Assembly (NCBI GenBank): GCA_014843695.1
Contig: CM026395.1
Span: 44,130,396-44,194,395, forward strand
DNA length: 64,000 nt
From: Archivesica marissinica
Lineage: Eukaryota > Mollusca > Bivalvia > Venerida > Vesicomyidae
Direction of reading: 5' to 3'
Shown: positions 1 to 14,700 of the stretch, one piece after another
How the letters are laid out: each line of letters begins with the position of its first letter
Numbering within the stretch: position 1 is the first letter of the stretch
Program-made: the position numbers and the translations under genes
The notes under the pieces: generated by a model
The model's database searches: none
Told to the model about the DNA's origin: nothing
The model's input: only the letters and a program-made list of their open reading frames with translations

Positions 1-3000
1 CATATACTGTGATATACAGGTTCCATGCACTACCATATACAGGTTCCATGCACTACCATATACTGTGATATACAGGTTCCATACACTACCATATACTGTG
101 ATATACAGGTTCCATACACTACCATATACAGGTTCCATACACTACCATATACTGTGATATACATGTTCCATGCACTACCATATACTGTGATATACAGGTT
201 CCATACACTACCATATACTGTGATATACATGTTCCATGCACTACCACATACAGGTTCCATGCACTACCATATACTGTGATATACATGTTCCATGCACTAC
301 CACATACAGGTTCCATGCACTACCATATTCTGTGATATACATGTTCCATACACTACCATATACTGTGATATACAGGTTCCATACACTACCAATACAGTTT
401 CCATGTACTACCATATACTGTGATATACAGGTTCCATGCACTACCATATACTGTGATATACATGTTCCATGCACTACCAATACAGGTTCCATGCACTACC
501 ATATACTGTGATATACAGGTTCCATACACTACCATATACTGTGATATACAGGTTCCATGCACTACCATTACCATATACTGTGATATACAGGTTCCATACA
601 CTACCATATACAGGTTCCATACACTACCATATACAGGTTCCATACACTACCATATACAGGTTCCATACACTATCATATACAGGTTCCATACACTACCATA
701 TACTGTGATATACATGTTCCATGCACTACCATATACTGTGATATACATGTTCCATGCATTACCATATACTGTGATATACAGGTTCCATACACTACCATAT
801 ACAGGTTCCATACACTACCATATACAGGTTCCATACACTACCATATACAGGTTCCATACACTATCATATACAGGTTCCATACACTACCATATACTGTGAT
901 ATACATGTTCCATGCACTACCATATACCATATACTGTGATATACAGATTCCATGCACTACCATATACAGGTTCCATACACTACCATATACTGTGATATAC
1001 AGGTTCCATACACTACCATATACAGGTTCCATACACTACCATATACTGTGATATACAGGTTCCATACACTATCATATACTGTAATATACAGGGTCCATAC
1101 ACTACCATATACTGTGATATACAGGTTCCATGCACTACCATATACTGTGATATACAGGTTCCATACACTACCATATACTGGGATATACAGGTTCCATACA
1201 CTACCATATACTGTGATATACAGGATCCATGCACTACCATATACTGTGATATACAGGTTCCATGCACTACCATATACTGTGATATACAGGTTCCATACAC
1301 TACCATATATTGTGATATACAGGTTCCATACACTACCATATACTGTGATATACAGGTTCCATGCACTACCATATACTGTGATATACATGTTCCATACACT
1401 ACCATATACTGTGATATACATGTTCCATGCACTACCATATACTGTGATATACAGGTTCCATACACTACCACATACAGGTTCCATGCACTACCATATACTG
1501 TGATATACATGTTCCATGCACTACCACATACAGGTTCCATGCACTACCATATACTGTGATATACAGGTTCCATACACTACCATATACTGTGATATACAGG
1601 TTCCATACACTACCACATACAGGTTCCCTGCACTACCATATACTGTGATATACAGGTTCCATACACTACCATATACTGTGATATACAGGTTCCATGCACT
1701 ACCACATACAGGTTCCATGCACTACTATATACTGTGATATACATGTTCCATGCACTACCATATACTGTGATATACAGGTTCCATACACTACCATATACTG
1801 TGATATACATGTTCCATGCACTACCATATACTGTGATATACAGGTTCCATACACTACCATATACTGTGATATACAGGTTCCATGCACTACCATATACTGT
1901 GATATACAGGTTCATCACTACCACATACAGGTTCCATGCACTACCATATTCTGTGATATACATGTTCCATACACTACCATATACTGTGATATACAGGTTC
2001 CATACACTACCACATACAGTTTCCATGTACTACCATATACTGTGATATACATGTTCCATGCACTACCATATACTGTGATATACAGGTTCCATGCACTACC
2101 ATATACTGTGATATACAGGTTCCATGCACTGTGATATACAGGTTCCATGCACTACCATATACTGTGATATACATGTTCCATGCACTACCATATACAGGTT
2201 CCATACACTACCATATACTGTGATATACAGGTTCCATGCACTACCATATACTGTGATATACAGGTTCCATACACTACCATATACTGTGATATACAGGTTC
2301 CATGCACTACCATATACTGTGATATACATGTTCCATACACTACCATATACTGTGATATACAGGTTCCATGCACTACCATATACTGTGATATACAGGTTCC
2401 ATACACTACCATATACTGTGATATACAGGTTCCATGCACTACCATATACTGTGATATACATGTTCCATACACTACCATATACTGTGATATACAGGTTCCA
2501 TGCACTACCATATACTGTGATATACAGGTTCCATACACTACCATATACTGTGATATACAGGTTCCATGCACTACCATATACTGTGATATACATGTTCCAT
2601 ACACTACCATATACTGTGATATACAGGTTCCATGCACTACCATATACTGTGATATACAGGTTCCATACACTACCATATACTGTGATATACAGGTTCCATG
2701 CACTACCATATACTGTGATATACATGTTCCATACACTACCATATACTGTGATATACAGGTTCCATGCACTACCATATACTGTGATATACAGGTTCCATAC
2801 ACTACCATATACTGTGATATACAGGTTCCATACACTACCATATACAGGTTCCATACACTACCATATACAGGTTCCATACACTACCATATACAGGTTCTAT
2901 GCACTACCATATACAGGTTCCATACACTACCATATACAGGTTCCATACACTACCATATACAGGTTCTATGCACTACCCTATACAGGTTCCATACACTACC

Positions 3001-5645
3001 ATATACTGTGATATACAGGTTCCATGCACTACCATATTCTGTGATATACAGGTTCCATGCACTACCATATACAGGTTCTATGCACTACCATATACAGGTT
3101 CCATAAACTACTATATACAGGTTCCATACACTACCATATACAGCTACCATACACTACCATATACAGGTTCCATACACTACCATATACAGGTTCTATGCAC
3201 TACCATATACAGGTTCCATACACTACCATATACTGTGATATACAGGTTCCATGCACTACCATATTCTGTGATATACAGGTTCCATGCACTACCATATACA
3301 GGTTATATGCACTACCATATACAGGTTCCATACACTACCATATACAGGTTCCATACACTACCATATACAGGTTCCATACACTACCATATACAGGTTCCAT
3401 ACACTACCATATACAGGATCCATACACTACCATATACAGGTTCCATACACTACCATATACTGTGATATACAGGTTCCATACACTACCATATACAGGTTCC
3501 ATACATTACCATATACAGGTTCCATACACTACCATATACAGGTTCCATACACTACCATATACTGTGATATACAGGTTCCATACACTACCATATACTGTGA
3601 TATACAGGTTCCATACACTACCATATACAGGTTCCATACACTACCATATACTGTGATATACATGTTCCATGCACTACCATATACTGTGATATACATGTTC
3701 CATACACTACCATATACTGTGATATACAAGTTCCATACACTACCATATACTGTGATATACATGTTCCATGCACTACCATATACTGTGATATACAGGTTCC
3801 ATACACTACCATATACTGTGATATACAAGTTCCATACACTACCATATACTGTGATATACATGTTCCATACACTACCATATACTGTGATATACAGGTTCCA
3901 TACACTACCATATACTGTGATATACAGGTTCCATACACTACCATATACAGGTTCCATACACTACCACTTACTGTGATATACAGGTTCCATACACTACCAT
4001 ATACTGTGATATACATGTTCCATACACTACCATATACAGGTTCCATGCACTACCATATACTGTGATATACAGGTTCCATACACTACCATATACTGTGATA
4101 TACAGGTTCCATGCACTACCATATACTGTGATATACAGGTTCCATGCACTACCATATACTGTGATATACATGTTCCATACACTACCATATACATGTTCCA
4201 TGCACTACCATATACTGTGATATACAGGTTCCATACACTACCATATACTGTGATATACAGGTTCCATGCACTACCATATACTGTGATATACAGGTTCCAT
4301 GCACTACCATATACTGTGATATACAGATTCCATACACTACCATATACTGTGAAATACAGGTTCCATGCACTACCATATACTGTGATATACAGGTTCCACG
4401 CACTACCACATACAGGTTCCATGCACTACCATATACTGTGATATACATGTTCCATGCACTACCATATACTGTGATATACAGGTTCCATACACTACCATAT
4501 ACAGGTTCCATGCACTACCATATACTGTGATATACAGGTTCCATGCACTACCATATACTGTGATATACAGGTTCCATACACTACCATATACTGTGATATA
4601 CATGTTCCATGCATTACCATATACTGTGATATACAGGTTCCATGCACTACCATATACTGTGATATACACTACTATATACAGGTTCCATACACTACCATAT
4701 ACAGCTACCATACACTACCATATACAGGTTCCATACACTACCATATACAGGTTCTATGCACTACCATATACAGGTTCCATACACTACCATATACTGTGAT
4801 ATACAGGTTCCATGCACTACCATATTCTGTGATATACAGGTTCCATGCACTACCATATACAGGTTATATGCACTACCATATACAGGTTCCATACACTACC
4901 ATATACAGGTTCCATACACTACCATATACAGGTTCCATACACTACCATATACAGGTTCCATACACTACCATATACAGGATCCATACACTACCATATACAG
5001 GTTCCATACACTACCATATACTGTGATATACAGGTTCCATACACTACCATATACAGGTTCCATACATTACCATATACAGGTTCCATACACTACCATATAC
5101 AGGTTCCATACACTACCATATACTGTGATATACAGGTTCCATACACTACCATATACTGTGATATACAGGTTCCATACACTACCATATACAGGTTCCATAC
5201 ACTACCATATACTGTGATATACATGTTCCATGCACTACCATATACTGTGATATACATGTTCCATACACTACCATATACTGTGATATACAAGTTCCATACA
5301 CTACCATATATTGTGATATACATGTTCCATGCACTACCATATACAGGTTCCATGCACTACCATATACTGTGATATACATGTTCCATGCACTACCATATAC
5401 AGGTTCCATGCACTACCATATACTGTGATATACATGTTCCATGCACTACCATATACAGGTTCCATATACTACCATATACTGTGATATACAGGTTCCATGC
5501 ACTACCATATACTGTGATATACATGTTCCATGCACTACCACATACAGGTTCCATGCACTACCATATACTGTGATATACAGGTTCCATGCACTACCACATA
5601 CAGGTTCCATGCACTACCACATACAGGTTCCATGCACTACCATAT
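1..5645. repeat. 33/23 bp minisatellite array
   Basis: This is a tandem array on the order of 190 units, open at the window edge. The long unit is 33 bp (catatactgtgatatac, then aggttccatgcactac). The short unit is 23 bp and lacks the 10 bases tgtgatatac. Nearly all variation is at a few positions: g/a in catGcac versus catAcac, and aGgtt, aTgtt or aAgtt. From about 2196 to 2840 four 33 bp units form a 132 bp higher-order repeat copied about five times. Both unit types lack stops in several frames, so long open frames here are artefacts. The array lies in the intron or upstream region before the LRR exon at 5710. Confidence 0.97.
3107..5341. repeat. 670 bp block duplication inside the 33/23 bp array
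   Basis: About 3107-3780 recurs at about 4668-5341 with an offset of 1,561 bp. The two blocks share the same order of long and short units and the same rare variants, such as atacagctacc, caggttatatgc and caggatccat. One visible difference is a c-to-t change at about 5311. This is a recent segmental copy event within the array rather than unit-by-unit slippage. Confidence 0.85.
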
Positions 5646-5709
5646 ATATGGGGGTAGATATTTTTGTATACTTGGATATACACGGTCCGTACATAATTAT
5701 GTTCTCTAG

Positions 5710-5758
5710 TCAATTGGAAGAGTCATACCGTAGGCATTTATTAGAATATGCCTTGTCA
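5710..5758 (+). CDS. LRR gene, putative internal exon a
   Basis: An acceptor gttctctag precedes the exon and gtaaaag follows it. The 49 bp encode one completing base plus QLEESYRRHLLEYALS and end in phase 0, which suits the next exon. The 64 bp before it (5646-5709) are single-copy sequence between the array and the exon. No other evidence supports it, so confidence is moderate. Confidence 0.5.
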
Positions 5759-8700
5759 GTAAAAGGTCCACACAGGGCAGCATTTTTACCCAGGCTGCCC
5801 TTTTCCAGAATGTTGTTGATTACAAATAAGTGAATAAGAATACTATAAACCCACCTTGTATTACTAGGTAAGAAGAAACAATCAAAGAAAGACCCTCCAG
5901 CCCCACCTAGAGTCGGTCCATGGATACAGAAGCTACATATAGCTGATAATGCAATAGATAATCTCGCACATGGGGCCAAATATGCTCCCGTTATATGCAT
6001 GAGATTGTTTAAAAAGTGAGTTTGTTTTTCACAGTCAACAGTATGATTCTTATTCAGTGGTGGTCATTTATTTGGAGGTGGTTTATATGCAGGGTTAGTG
6101 TATTTGGAGGTGGTTTATATGCAGGGTTAGTGTATTTGGAGGTGGTTTATATGCAGGGTTAGTGTATTTGGAGGTGGTTTATATGCAGGGTTAGTGTATT
6201 TGGAGGTGGTTTATATGCAGGGTTAGTGTATTTGGAGGTGTACATACACACCACAGAGTATATATGCACACCACAGAGTATACATGCACACCACAGAGTA
6301 TATATACACACCACAGAGTATATATGCACACCACAGAGTATACATACACACCACAGAGTATATATGCACACCACAGAGTATATATGCACACCACAGAGTA
6401 TACATACACACCACAGAGTATATATGCACACCACAGAGTATACATGCACACCACAGAGTATACATACACACCACAGAGTATACATACACACCACAGAGTA
6501 TACATGCACACCACAGAGTATATATACACACCACAGAGTATACATGCACACCACAGAGTATATATACACACCACAGAGTATACATGCACACCACAGAGTA
6601 TATATACACACCACAGAGTATATATACACACCACAGAGTATATATGCACACCACAGAGTATACATGCACACCACAGAGTATATATGCACACCACAGAGTA
6701 TACATACACACCACAGAGTATATATGCACACCACAGAGTATATATACACACCACAGAGTATATATACACACCACAGAGTATACATACACACCACAGAGTA
6801 TACATGCACACCACAGAGTATATATACACACCACAGAGTATACATGCACACCACAGAGTATATATACACACCACAGAGTATATATACACACCACAGAGTA
6901 TACATGCACACCACAGAGTATATATACACACCACAGAGTATATATACACACCACAGAGTATATATGCACACCACAGAGTATACATGCACACCACAGAGTA
7001 TATATGCACACCACAGAGTATACATGCACACCACAGAGTATACATACACACCACAGAGTATATATGCACACCACAGAGTATATATGCACACCACAGAGTA
7101 TACATACACACCACAGAGTATATATGCACACCACAGAGTATACATACACACCACAGAGTATATATGCACACCACAGAGTATATATACACACCACAGAGTA
7201 TATATACACACCACAGAGTATACATACACACCACAGAGTATATATACACACCACAGAGTATACATGCACACCACAGAGTATATATGCACACCACATGGTA
7301 TATATGCAGGGTTAGTGTATTTGGAGGTGGTTTATATGCAGGGTTAGTGTATTTGGAGGTGGTTTATATGCAGGGTTAGTGTATTTGGAGGTGGTTTATA
7401 TGCAGGGTTAGTGTATTTGGAGGTGGTTTATATGCAGGGTTAGTGTATTTGCACAGGTTTGACTGCTCATAGTGGACAGTATTTCAAATTGCAGAAATTA
7501 TGTGTTGAAAAAGAATGTCCAATCTGGCACTGCAGTCCAATTAGCACACTTGATTCTTTCTCCCTAATGCAATTTGGCTAGATTCCTTGGCTGGTCACAT
7601 GTGAACTGGTATGTTGGCCTCCGTGGCCGAGTGGTTACAGTTCACTTCCAATCACTTGCCCCCCCTCACCGCTGTAGGTTTGAATCCCACTGAGGGTGTC
7701 AAATTATTTCATGTGAGGAAGCTCTCCAGCTGGCTTGTGGTAGGTCGGTGGTTCTAACACTGTGCCTGCAATACTAACACTGTTCGGAGGGGCACCCGGG
7801 GTCTACATCCACCAATAATAGCTGGAGAGTAGCCATATAACCTGAGCTGTTGGTGCACCCGGGGTCTACATCCACCAATAATAGCTGGAGAGTAGCCATA
7901 TAACCTGAGCTGTTGGTGCACCCGGGGTCTACATCCACCAATAATAGCTGGAGAGTAGCCATATAACCTGAGCTGTTGGTGCACCCGGGGTCTACATCCA
8001 CCAATAATAGCTGGAGAGTAGCCATATAACCTGAGCTGTTGGTGCACCCGGGGTCTACATCCACCAATAATAGCTGGAGAGTAGCCATATAACCTGAGCT
8101 GTTGGTGCACCCGGGGTCTACATCCACCAATAATAGCTGGAGAGTAGCCATATAACCTGAGCTGTTGGTGCACCCGGGGTCTACATCCACCAATAATAGC
8201 TGGAGAGTAGCCATATAACCTGAGCTGTTGGTGCACCCGGGGTCTACATCCACCAATAATAGCTGGAGAGTAGCCATATAACCTGAGCTGTTGGTGCACC
8301 CGGGGTCTACATCCACCAATAATAGCTGGAGAGTAGCCATATAACCTGAGCTGTTGGTGCACCCGGGGTCTACATCCACCAATAATAGCTGGAGAGTAGC
8401 CATATAACCTGAGCTGTTGGTGCACCCGGGGTCTACATCCACCAATAATAGCTGGAGAGTCGCCATATAACCTGAGCTGTTGGTGCACCCGGGGTCTACA
8501 TCCACCAATACTAGCTGGAGAGTAGCCATATAACCTGAGCTGTTGGTGCACCCGGGGTCTACATCCACCAATACTAGCTGGAGAGTAGCCATATAACCTG
8601 AGCTGTTGGTGCACCCGGGGTCTACATCCACCAATAATAGCTGGAGAGTAGCCATATAACCTGAGCTGTTGGTGCACCCGGGGTCTACATCCACCAATAA

Positions 8701-11700
8701 TAGCTGGAGAGTCGCCATATAACCTGAGCTGTTGGTGCACCCGGGGTCTACATCCACCAATACTAGCTGGAGAGTAGCCATATAACCTGAGCTGTTGGTG
8801 CACCCGGGGTCTACATCCACCAATACTAGCTGGAGAGTCGCCATATAACCTGAGCTGTTGGTGCACCCGGGGGTCTACATCCACAATAATAGCTGGAGAG
8901 TAGCCATATAACCTGAGCTGTTGGTGCACCCGGGTCTACATCCACCAATAATAGCTGGAGAGTAGCCATATAACCTGAGCTGTTGGTGCACCCGGGGTCT
9001 ACATCCACCAATAATAGTGGAGAGTCGCCATATAACCTGAGCTGTTGGTGCACCGGGGTCTACATCCATCAATACTAGCTGGAGAGTAGCCATATAACCT
9101 GAGCTGTTGGTGCACCCGGGGTCTACATCCACCAATACTAGCTGGATAGTCGCCATATAACCTGAGCTGTTGGTGCACCCGGGGTCTACATCCACAATAA
9201 TAGCTGGAGAGTAGCCATATAACCTGAGCTGTTGGTGCACCCGGGGTCTACATCCACCAATAATAGCTGGAGAGTAGCCATATAACCTGAGCTGTTGGTG
9301 CACCCGGGGTCTACATCCACCAATAATAGCTGGAGAGTCGCCATATAACCTGAGCTGTTGGTGCACCCGGGGTCTACATCCACCAATACTAGCTGGAGAG
9401 TAGCCATATAACCTGAGCTGTTGGTGCACCCGGGGTCTACATCCACCAATACTAGCTGGAGAGTAGCCATATAACCTGAGCTGTTGGTGCACCCGGGGTC
9501 TACATCCACCAATAATAGCTGGAGAGTAGCCATATAACCTGAGCTGTTGGTGCACCCGGGGTCTACATCCACCAATACTAGCTGGAGAGTCACCATATAA
9601 CCTGAGCTGTTGGTGCACCCGGGGTCTACATCCACCAATAATAGCTGGAGAGTAGCCATATAACCTGAGCTGTTGGTGCCCCGGGGTCTACATCCACCAA
9701 TAATAGCTGGAGAGTCGCCATATAACCTGAGCTGTTGGTGCACCGGGGTCTACATCCACCAATACTAGCTGGAGAGTAGCCATATAACCTGAGCTGTTGG
9801 TGCACCCGGGGTCTACATCCACCAATACTAGCTGGAGAGTCGCCATATAACCTGAGCTGTTGGTGCACCCGGGGTCTACATCCACCAATAATAGCTGGAG
9901 AGTCGCCATATAACCTGAGCTGTTGGTGCACCCGGGGTCTACATCCACCAATAATAGCTGGAGAGTNNNNNNNNNNNNNNNNNNNNNNNNNNNNNNNNNN
10001 NNNNNNNNNNNNNNNNNNNNNNNNNNNNNNNNNNNNNNNNNNNNNNNNNNNNNNNNNNNNNNNNNNNNNNNNNNNNNNNNNNNNNNNNNNNNNNNNNNNN
10101 NNNNNNNNNNNNNNNNNNNNNNNNNNNNNNNNNNNNNNNNNNNNNNNNNNNNNNNNNNNNNNNNNNNNNNNNNNNNNNNNNNNNNNNNNNNNNNNNNNNN
10201 NNNNNNNNNNNNNNNNNNNNNNNNNNNNNNNNNNNNNNNNNNNNNNNNNNNNNNNNNNNNNNNNNNNNNNNNNNNNNNNNNNNNNNNNNNNNNNNNNNNN
10301 NNNNNNNNNNNNNNNNNNNNNNNNNNNNNNNNNNNNNNNNNNNNNNNNNNNNNNNNNNNNNNNNNNNNNNNNNNNNNNNNNNNNNNNNNNNNNNNNNNNN
10401 NNNNNNNNNNNNNNNNNNNNNNNNNNNNNNNNNNNNNNNNNNNNNNNNNNNNNNNNNNNNNNNNNNNNNNNNNNNNNNNNNNNNNNNNNNNNNNNNNNNN
10501 NNNNNNNNNNNNNNNNNNNNNNNNNNNNNNNNNNNNNNNNNNNNNNNNNNNNNNNNNNNNNNNNNNNNNNNNNNNNNNNNNNNNNNNNNNNNNNNNNNNN
10601 NNNNNNNNNNNNNNNNNNNNNNNNNNNNNNNNNNNNNNNNNNNNNNNNNNNNNNNNNNNNNNNNNNNNNNNNNNNNNNNNNNNNNNNNNNNNNNNNNNNN
10701 NNNNNNNNNNNNNNNNNNNNNNNNNNNNNNNNNNNNNNNNNNNNNNNNNNNNNNNNNNNNNNNNNNNNNNNNNNNNNNNNNNNNNNNNNNNNNNNNNNNN
10801 NNNNNNNNNNNNNNNNNNNNNNNNNNNNNNNNNNNNNNNNNNNNNNNNNNNNNNNNNNNNNNNNNNNNNNNNNNNNNNNNNNNNNNNNNNNNNNNNNNNN
10901 NNNNNNNNNNNNNNNNNNNNNNNNNNNNNNNNNNNNNNNNNNNNNNNNNNNNNNNNNNNNNNNNNNCACCCGGGGTCTTCATCCACCAATAATAGCTGGA
11001 GAGTCGCGGTATAACCTGAGCTGTTGGTGCACCCGGGGTCTTCTCCACCAATAATAGCTGGAGAGTCGCCATATAACCTGAGCTGTTGGTGCACCCGGGG
11101 TCTTCCTCCACCAATATAGCTGGAGAGTCGCTATATAACCTGAGCTGTTGGTGCACCCGGGGTCTTCCTCCACCAATAATAGCTGGAGAGTCGCCGTATA
11201 ACTGTGCTGTTGGTGCACCCCGGGGTCTTCCTCCACCAATAATAGCTGGAGAGTCGCCGTATAACTGTGCTGTTGGTGCACCCGGGGTCTACTCCACCAA
11301 TACTAGCTGGAGAGTCGCCATATGACCTGAGCTGTTGGTGCACCCGGGGTCTACATCCACCAATATAGCTGGATAGTAGCCATATAACCTGAGCTGTTGG
11401 TGCACCCGGGGTCTACATCCACCAATAGTAGCTGGAGAGTAGCCATATAACCTGAGCTGTTGGTGCAACCCGGGGTCTACATCCACCAATAATAGCTGGA
11501 GAGTAGTCATATAACCTGAGCTGTTGGTGCACCGGGGTCTACATCCACCAATACTAGCTGGAGAGTCGCCGTATAACCTGAGCTGTTGGTGCACCCGGGG
11601 TCTACATCCACCAATACTAGCTGGAGAGTCGCCATATAACCTGAGCTGTTGGTGCACCCGGGGTCTACATCCACCAATACTAGCTGGAGAGTCGCCGTAT

Positions 11701-14700
11701 AACCTGAGCTGTTGGTGCACCCGGGGTCTACATCCACCAATAATAGCTGGAGAGTCGCCATATAACCTGAGCTGTTGGTGCACCCGGGGTCTACATCCAC
11801 CAATACTAGCTGGAGAGTCGCCGTATAACCTGAGCTGTTGGTGCACCCGGGGTCTACATCCACCAATACTAGCTGGAGAGTCGCCGTATAACCTGAGCTG
11901 TTGGTGTGACTATAAACCACAAAAACAAACAAATTGTCATCAATCGGGACAGGTGGGTTTTCCAGTTGCTCGGGACAGGTGGGTTTTCCAGTTGCTCGGG
12001 ACAGGTGGGTTTTCCAGTTGCTCGGGACAGGTGGGTTTTCCAGTTGCTCGGGACAGGTGGGTTTTCCAGTTGCTCGAACATTAAAGCTGTTATTGGTAAT
12101 ACACCAACATGTGTACAGTTTGTTGACAGTTTTCTTGTTTGTAGCTTCCATCTTCAAACAAACATTATTAAAATAATGCTATATAATGATATGCAATATT
12201 ATAAAACCATGTAATTGACTGCTGGTAATACAGGTGGCTGGTACACAGTCATGGTCTCATATTATTTGATTATCTCTGACATGTACATTTATCAACAAAT
12301 TCACCATAAGTATTAGGCCTAGACTGGTACACTCACTACACATAAGTATTAGGCCTAGACTGGTACACTCACTACACGTAAGTATTAGGCCTAGACTGGT
12401 ACACTCACTACACGTAAGTATTAGGCCTAGACTGGTACACTCACTACACATAAGTATTAGGCCTAGACTGGTACACTCACTACACGTAAGTATTAGGCCT
12501 AGACTGGTACACTCACTACACGTAAGTATTAGGCCTAGACTGGTACACTCACTACACATAAGTATTAGGCCTAGACTGGTACACTCACTACACGTAAGTA
12601 TTAGGCCTAGACTGGTACACTCACTACACGTAAGTATTAGGCCTAGACTGGTACACTCACTACACATAAGTATTAGGCCTAGACTGGTACACTCACTACA
12701 CGTAAGTATTAGGCCTAGACTGGTACACTCACTACACGTAAGTATTAGGCCTAGACTGGTACACTCACTACACGTAAGTATTAGGCCTAGACTGGTACAC
12801 TCACTACACGTAAGTATTAGGCCTAGACTGGTACACTCACTACACGTAAGTATTAGGCCTAGACTGGTACACTCACATCACGTAAGTATTAGGCCTAGAC
12901 TTGTACACTCACATCATGTAAGTATTAGGCCTAGGCTTGTACACTCACTACACGTAAGTATTAGACCTAGACTGGTACACTCACATCACGTAAGTATTAG
13001 GCCTAGACTGGTACACTCACTACACGTAAGTATTAGGCCTAGACTGGTACACTCACTACACGTAAGTATTAGGCCTAGACTGGTACACTCACATCACGTA
13101 AGTATTAGGCCTAGACTGGTACACTCACTACACATAAGTATTAGGCCTAGACTGGTACACTCACATCACGTAAGTATTAGGCCTAGACTGGTACACTCAC
13201 ATCACGTAAGTATTAGGCCTAGACTGGTACACTCACTACACGTAAGTATTAGGCCTAGACTGGTACACTCACTACACGTAAGTATTAGGCCTAGACTAGT
13301 ACACTCACTACATGTAAGTATTAGGCCTAGACTGGTACACTCACTACACTATTGTTCCTGTAGTCAGACAGTATCCCTACCAACAGTGTATTAATAATAT
13401 TTAAATAGAAAAATATTTCAGTTTTTAGACAGCTTCCGTGGTCAAGTAGTTAAAGTTGCTGACATACTACTGTAACCTATCATCACTGATGGTCACTGGT
13501 TTCAACCAACATGAATACAACGGAGTTCCAGTGTAATATTATTGACGGATAATGCACATGTTTTACTGTATTCCCAGATTATTGATGCATTCAGACTGTA
13601 TATACAAGTTTTACTGTATTCCCAGATTACTGATGCATTCAGGGTGTATATACAAGTTTTACTGTATTCCCAGATTATTGATGCATTCAGACTGTATATA
13701 CAAGTTTTACTGTATTCCCAGATTATTGATGCATTCAGACTGTATATACAAGTTTCACTGTATTCCCAGATTATTGATGCATTCAGACTGTATAGACGAT
13801 TTTTACTGTATTCCCGGATTACTGGTGCATTCAGGGTGTATATACAAGTTTTACTGTATTCCCAGATTACTGATGCATTCAGGGTGTATATACACGTTTT
13901 ACTGTATTCCCAGATTATTTATGCATTCAAACTGTATATACAAGTTTTACTGTATTCCCAGATTACTGATGCATTCAGGGTGTATATACAAGTTTTACTG
14001 TATTCCCAGATTACTGATGCATTCAGGGTGTATATACACGTTTTACTGTATTCCCAGATTATTGATGCATTCAAACTGTATATACAAGTTTTACTGTATT
14101 CCCAGATTACTGATGCATTCAGGGTGTATATACAAGTTTTACTGTATTCCCAGATTACTGATGCATTCAGGGTGTATATACAAGTTTTACTGTATTCCCA
14201 GATTACTGGTGCATTCAGGGTGTATATACAAGTTTTACTGTATTCCCAGATTACTGATGCATTCAGGGTGTATATACAAGTTTTACTGTATTCCCAGATT
14301 ACTGATGCATTCAGGGTGTATATACAAGTTTTACTGTATTCCCAGATTACTGATGCATTCAGGGTGTATATACAAGTTTTACTGTATTCCCAGATTACTG
14401 ATGCATTCAGACTGTATATACAAGTTTTACTGTATTCCCAGATTACTGATGCATTCAGGGTGTATATACAAGTTTTACTGTATTCCCAGATTACTGATGC
14501 ATTCAGACTGTATATACAAGTTTTACTGTATTCCCAGATTACTGATGCATTCAGACTGTATATACAAGTTTTACTGTATTCCCAGATTACTGATGCATTC
14601 AGGGTGTATATACAAGTTTTACTGTATTCCCAGATTACTGATGCATTCAGGGTGTATATACAAGTTTTACTGTATTCCCAGATTACTGATGCATTCAGAC

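Larger units (their letters stand above)
7616..11940 (+). mobile_element. tRNA-headed SINE with an internally amplified 63 bp segment
   Basis: The head at 7618-7700 has an A-box-like tggccgagtggtt and a B-box-like ggtttgaatccc, as in Ser/Leu-type tRNA-derived SINEs. A body follows (catgtgaggaag, ccagctggcttg, ggtcggtggttcta), leading into ggggcacccggggtctacat. From there a 63 bp segment is tandemly repeated to 11908. The SINE then finishes with gtgactataaaccac and an A-rich tail near 11940. One SINE insertion therefore contains the whole array. I recall a similar SINE from bivalves, but no search was run. Confidence 0.88.

Noticed and set aside
6159..7379. Several 340-390 codon frames on both strands
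   Set aside because: They are readings of the 20 bp array, whose unit lacks stops in all six frames.
9626..11156. Long frames of about 360-470 codons
   Set aside because: Most of their length is N from the assembly gap; the rest is the 63 bp repeat.
7793..13349. CRISPR-like arrays
   Set aside because: Units are directly adjacent with no unique spacers, and the context is eukaryotic.
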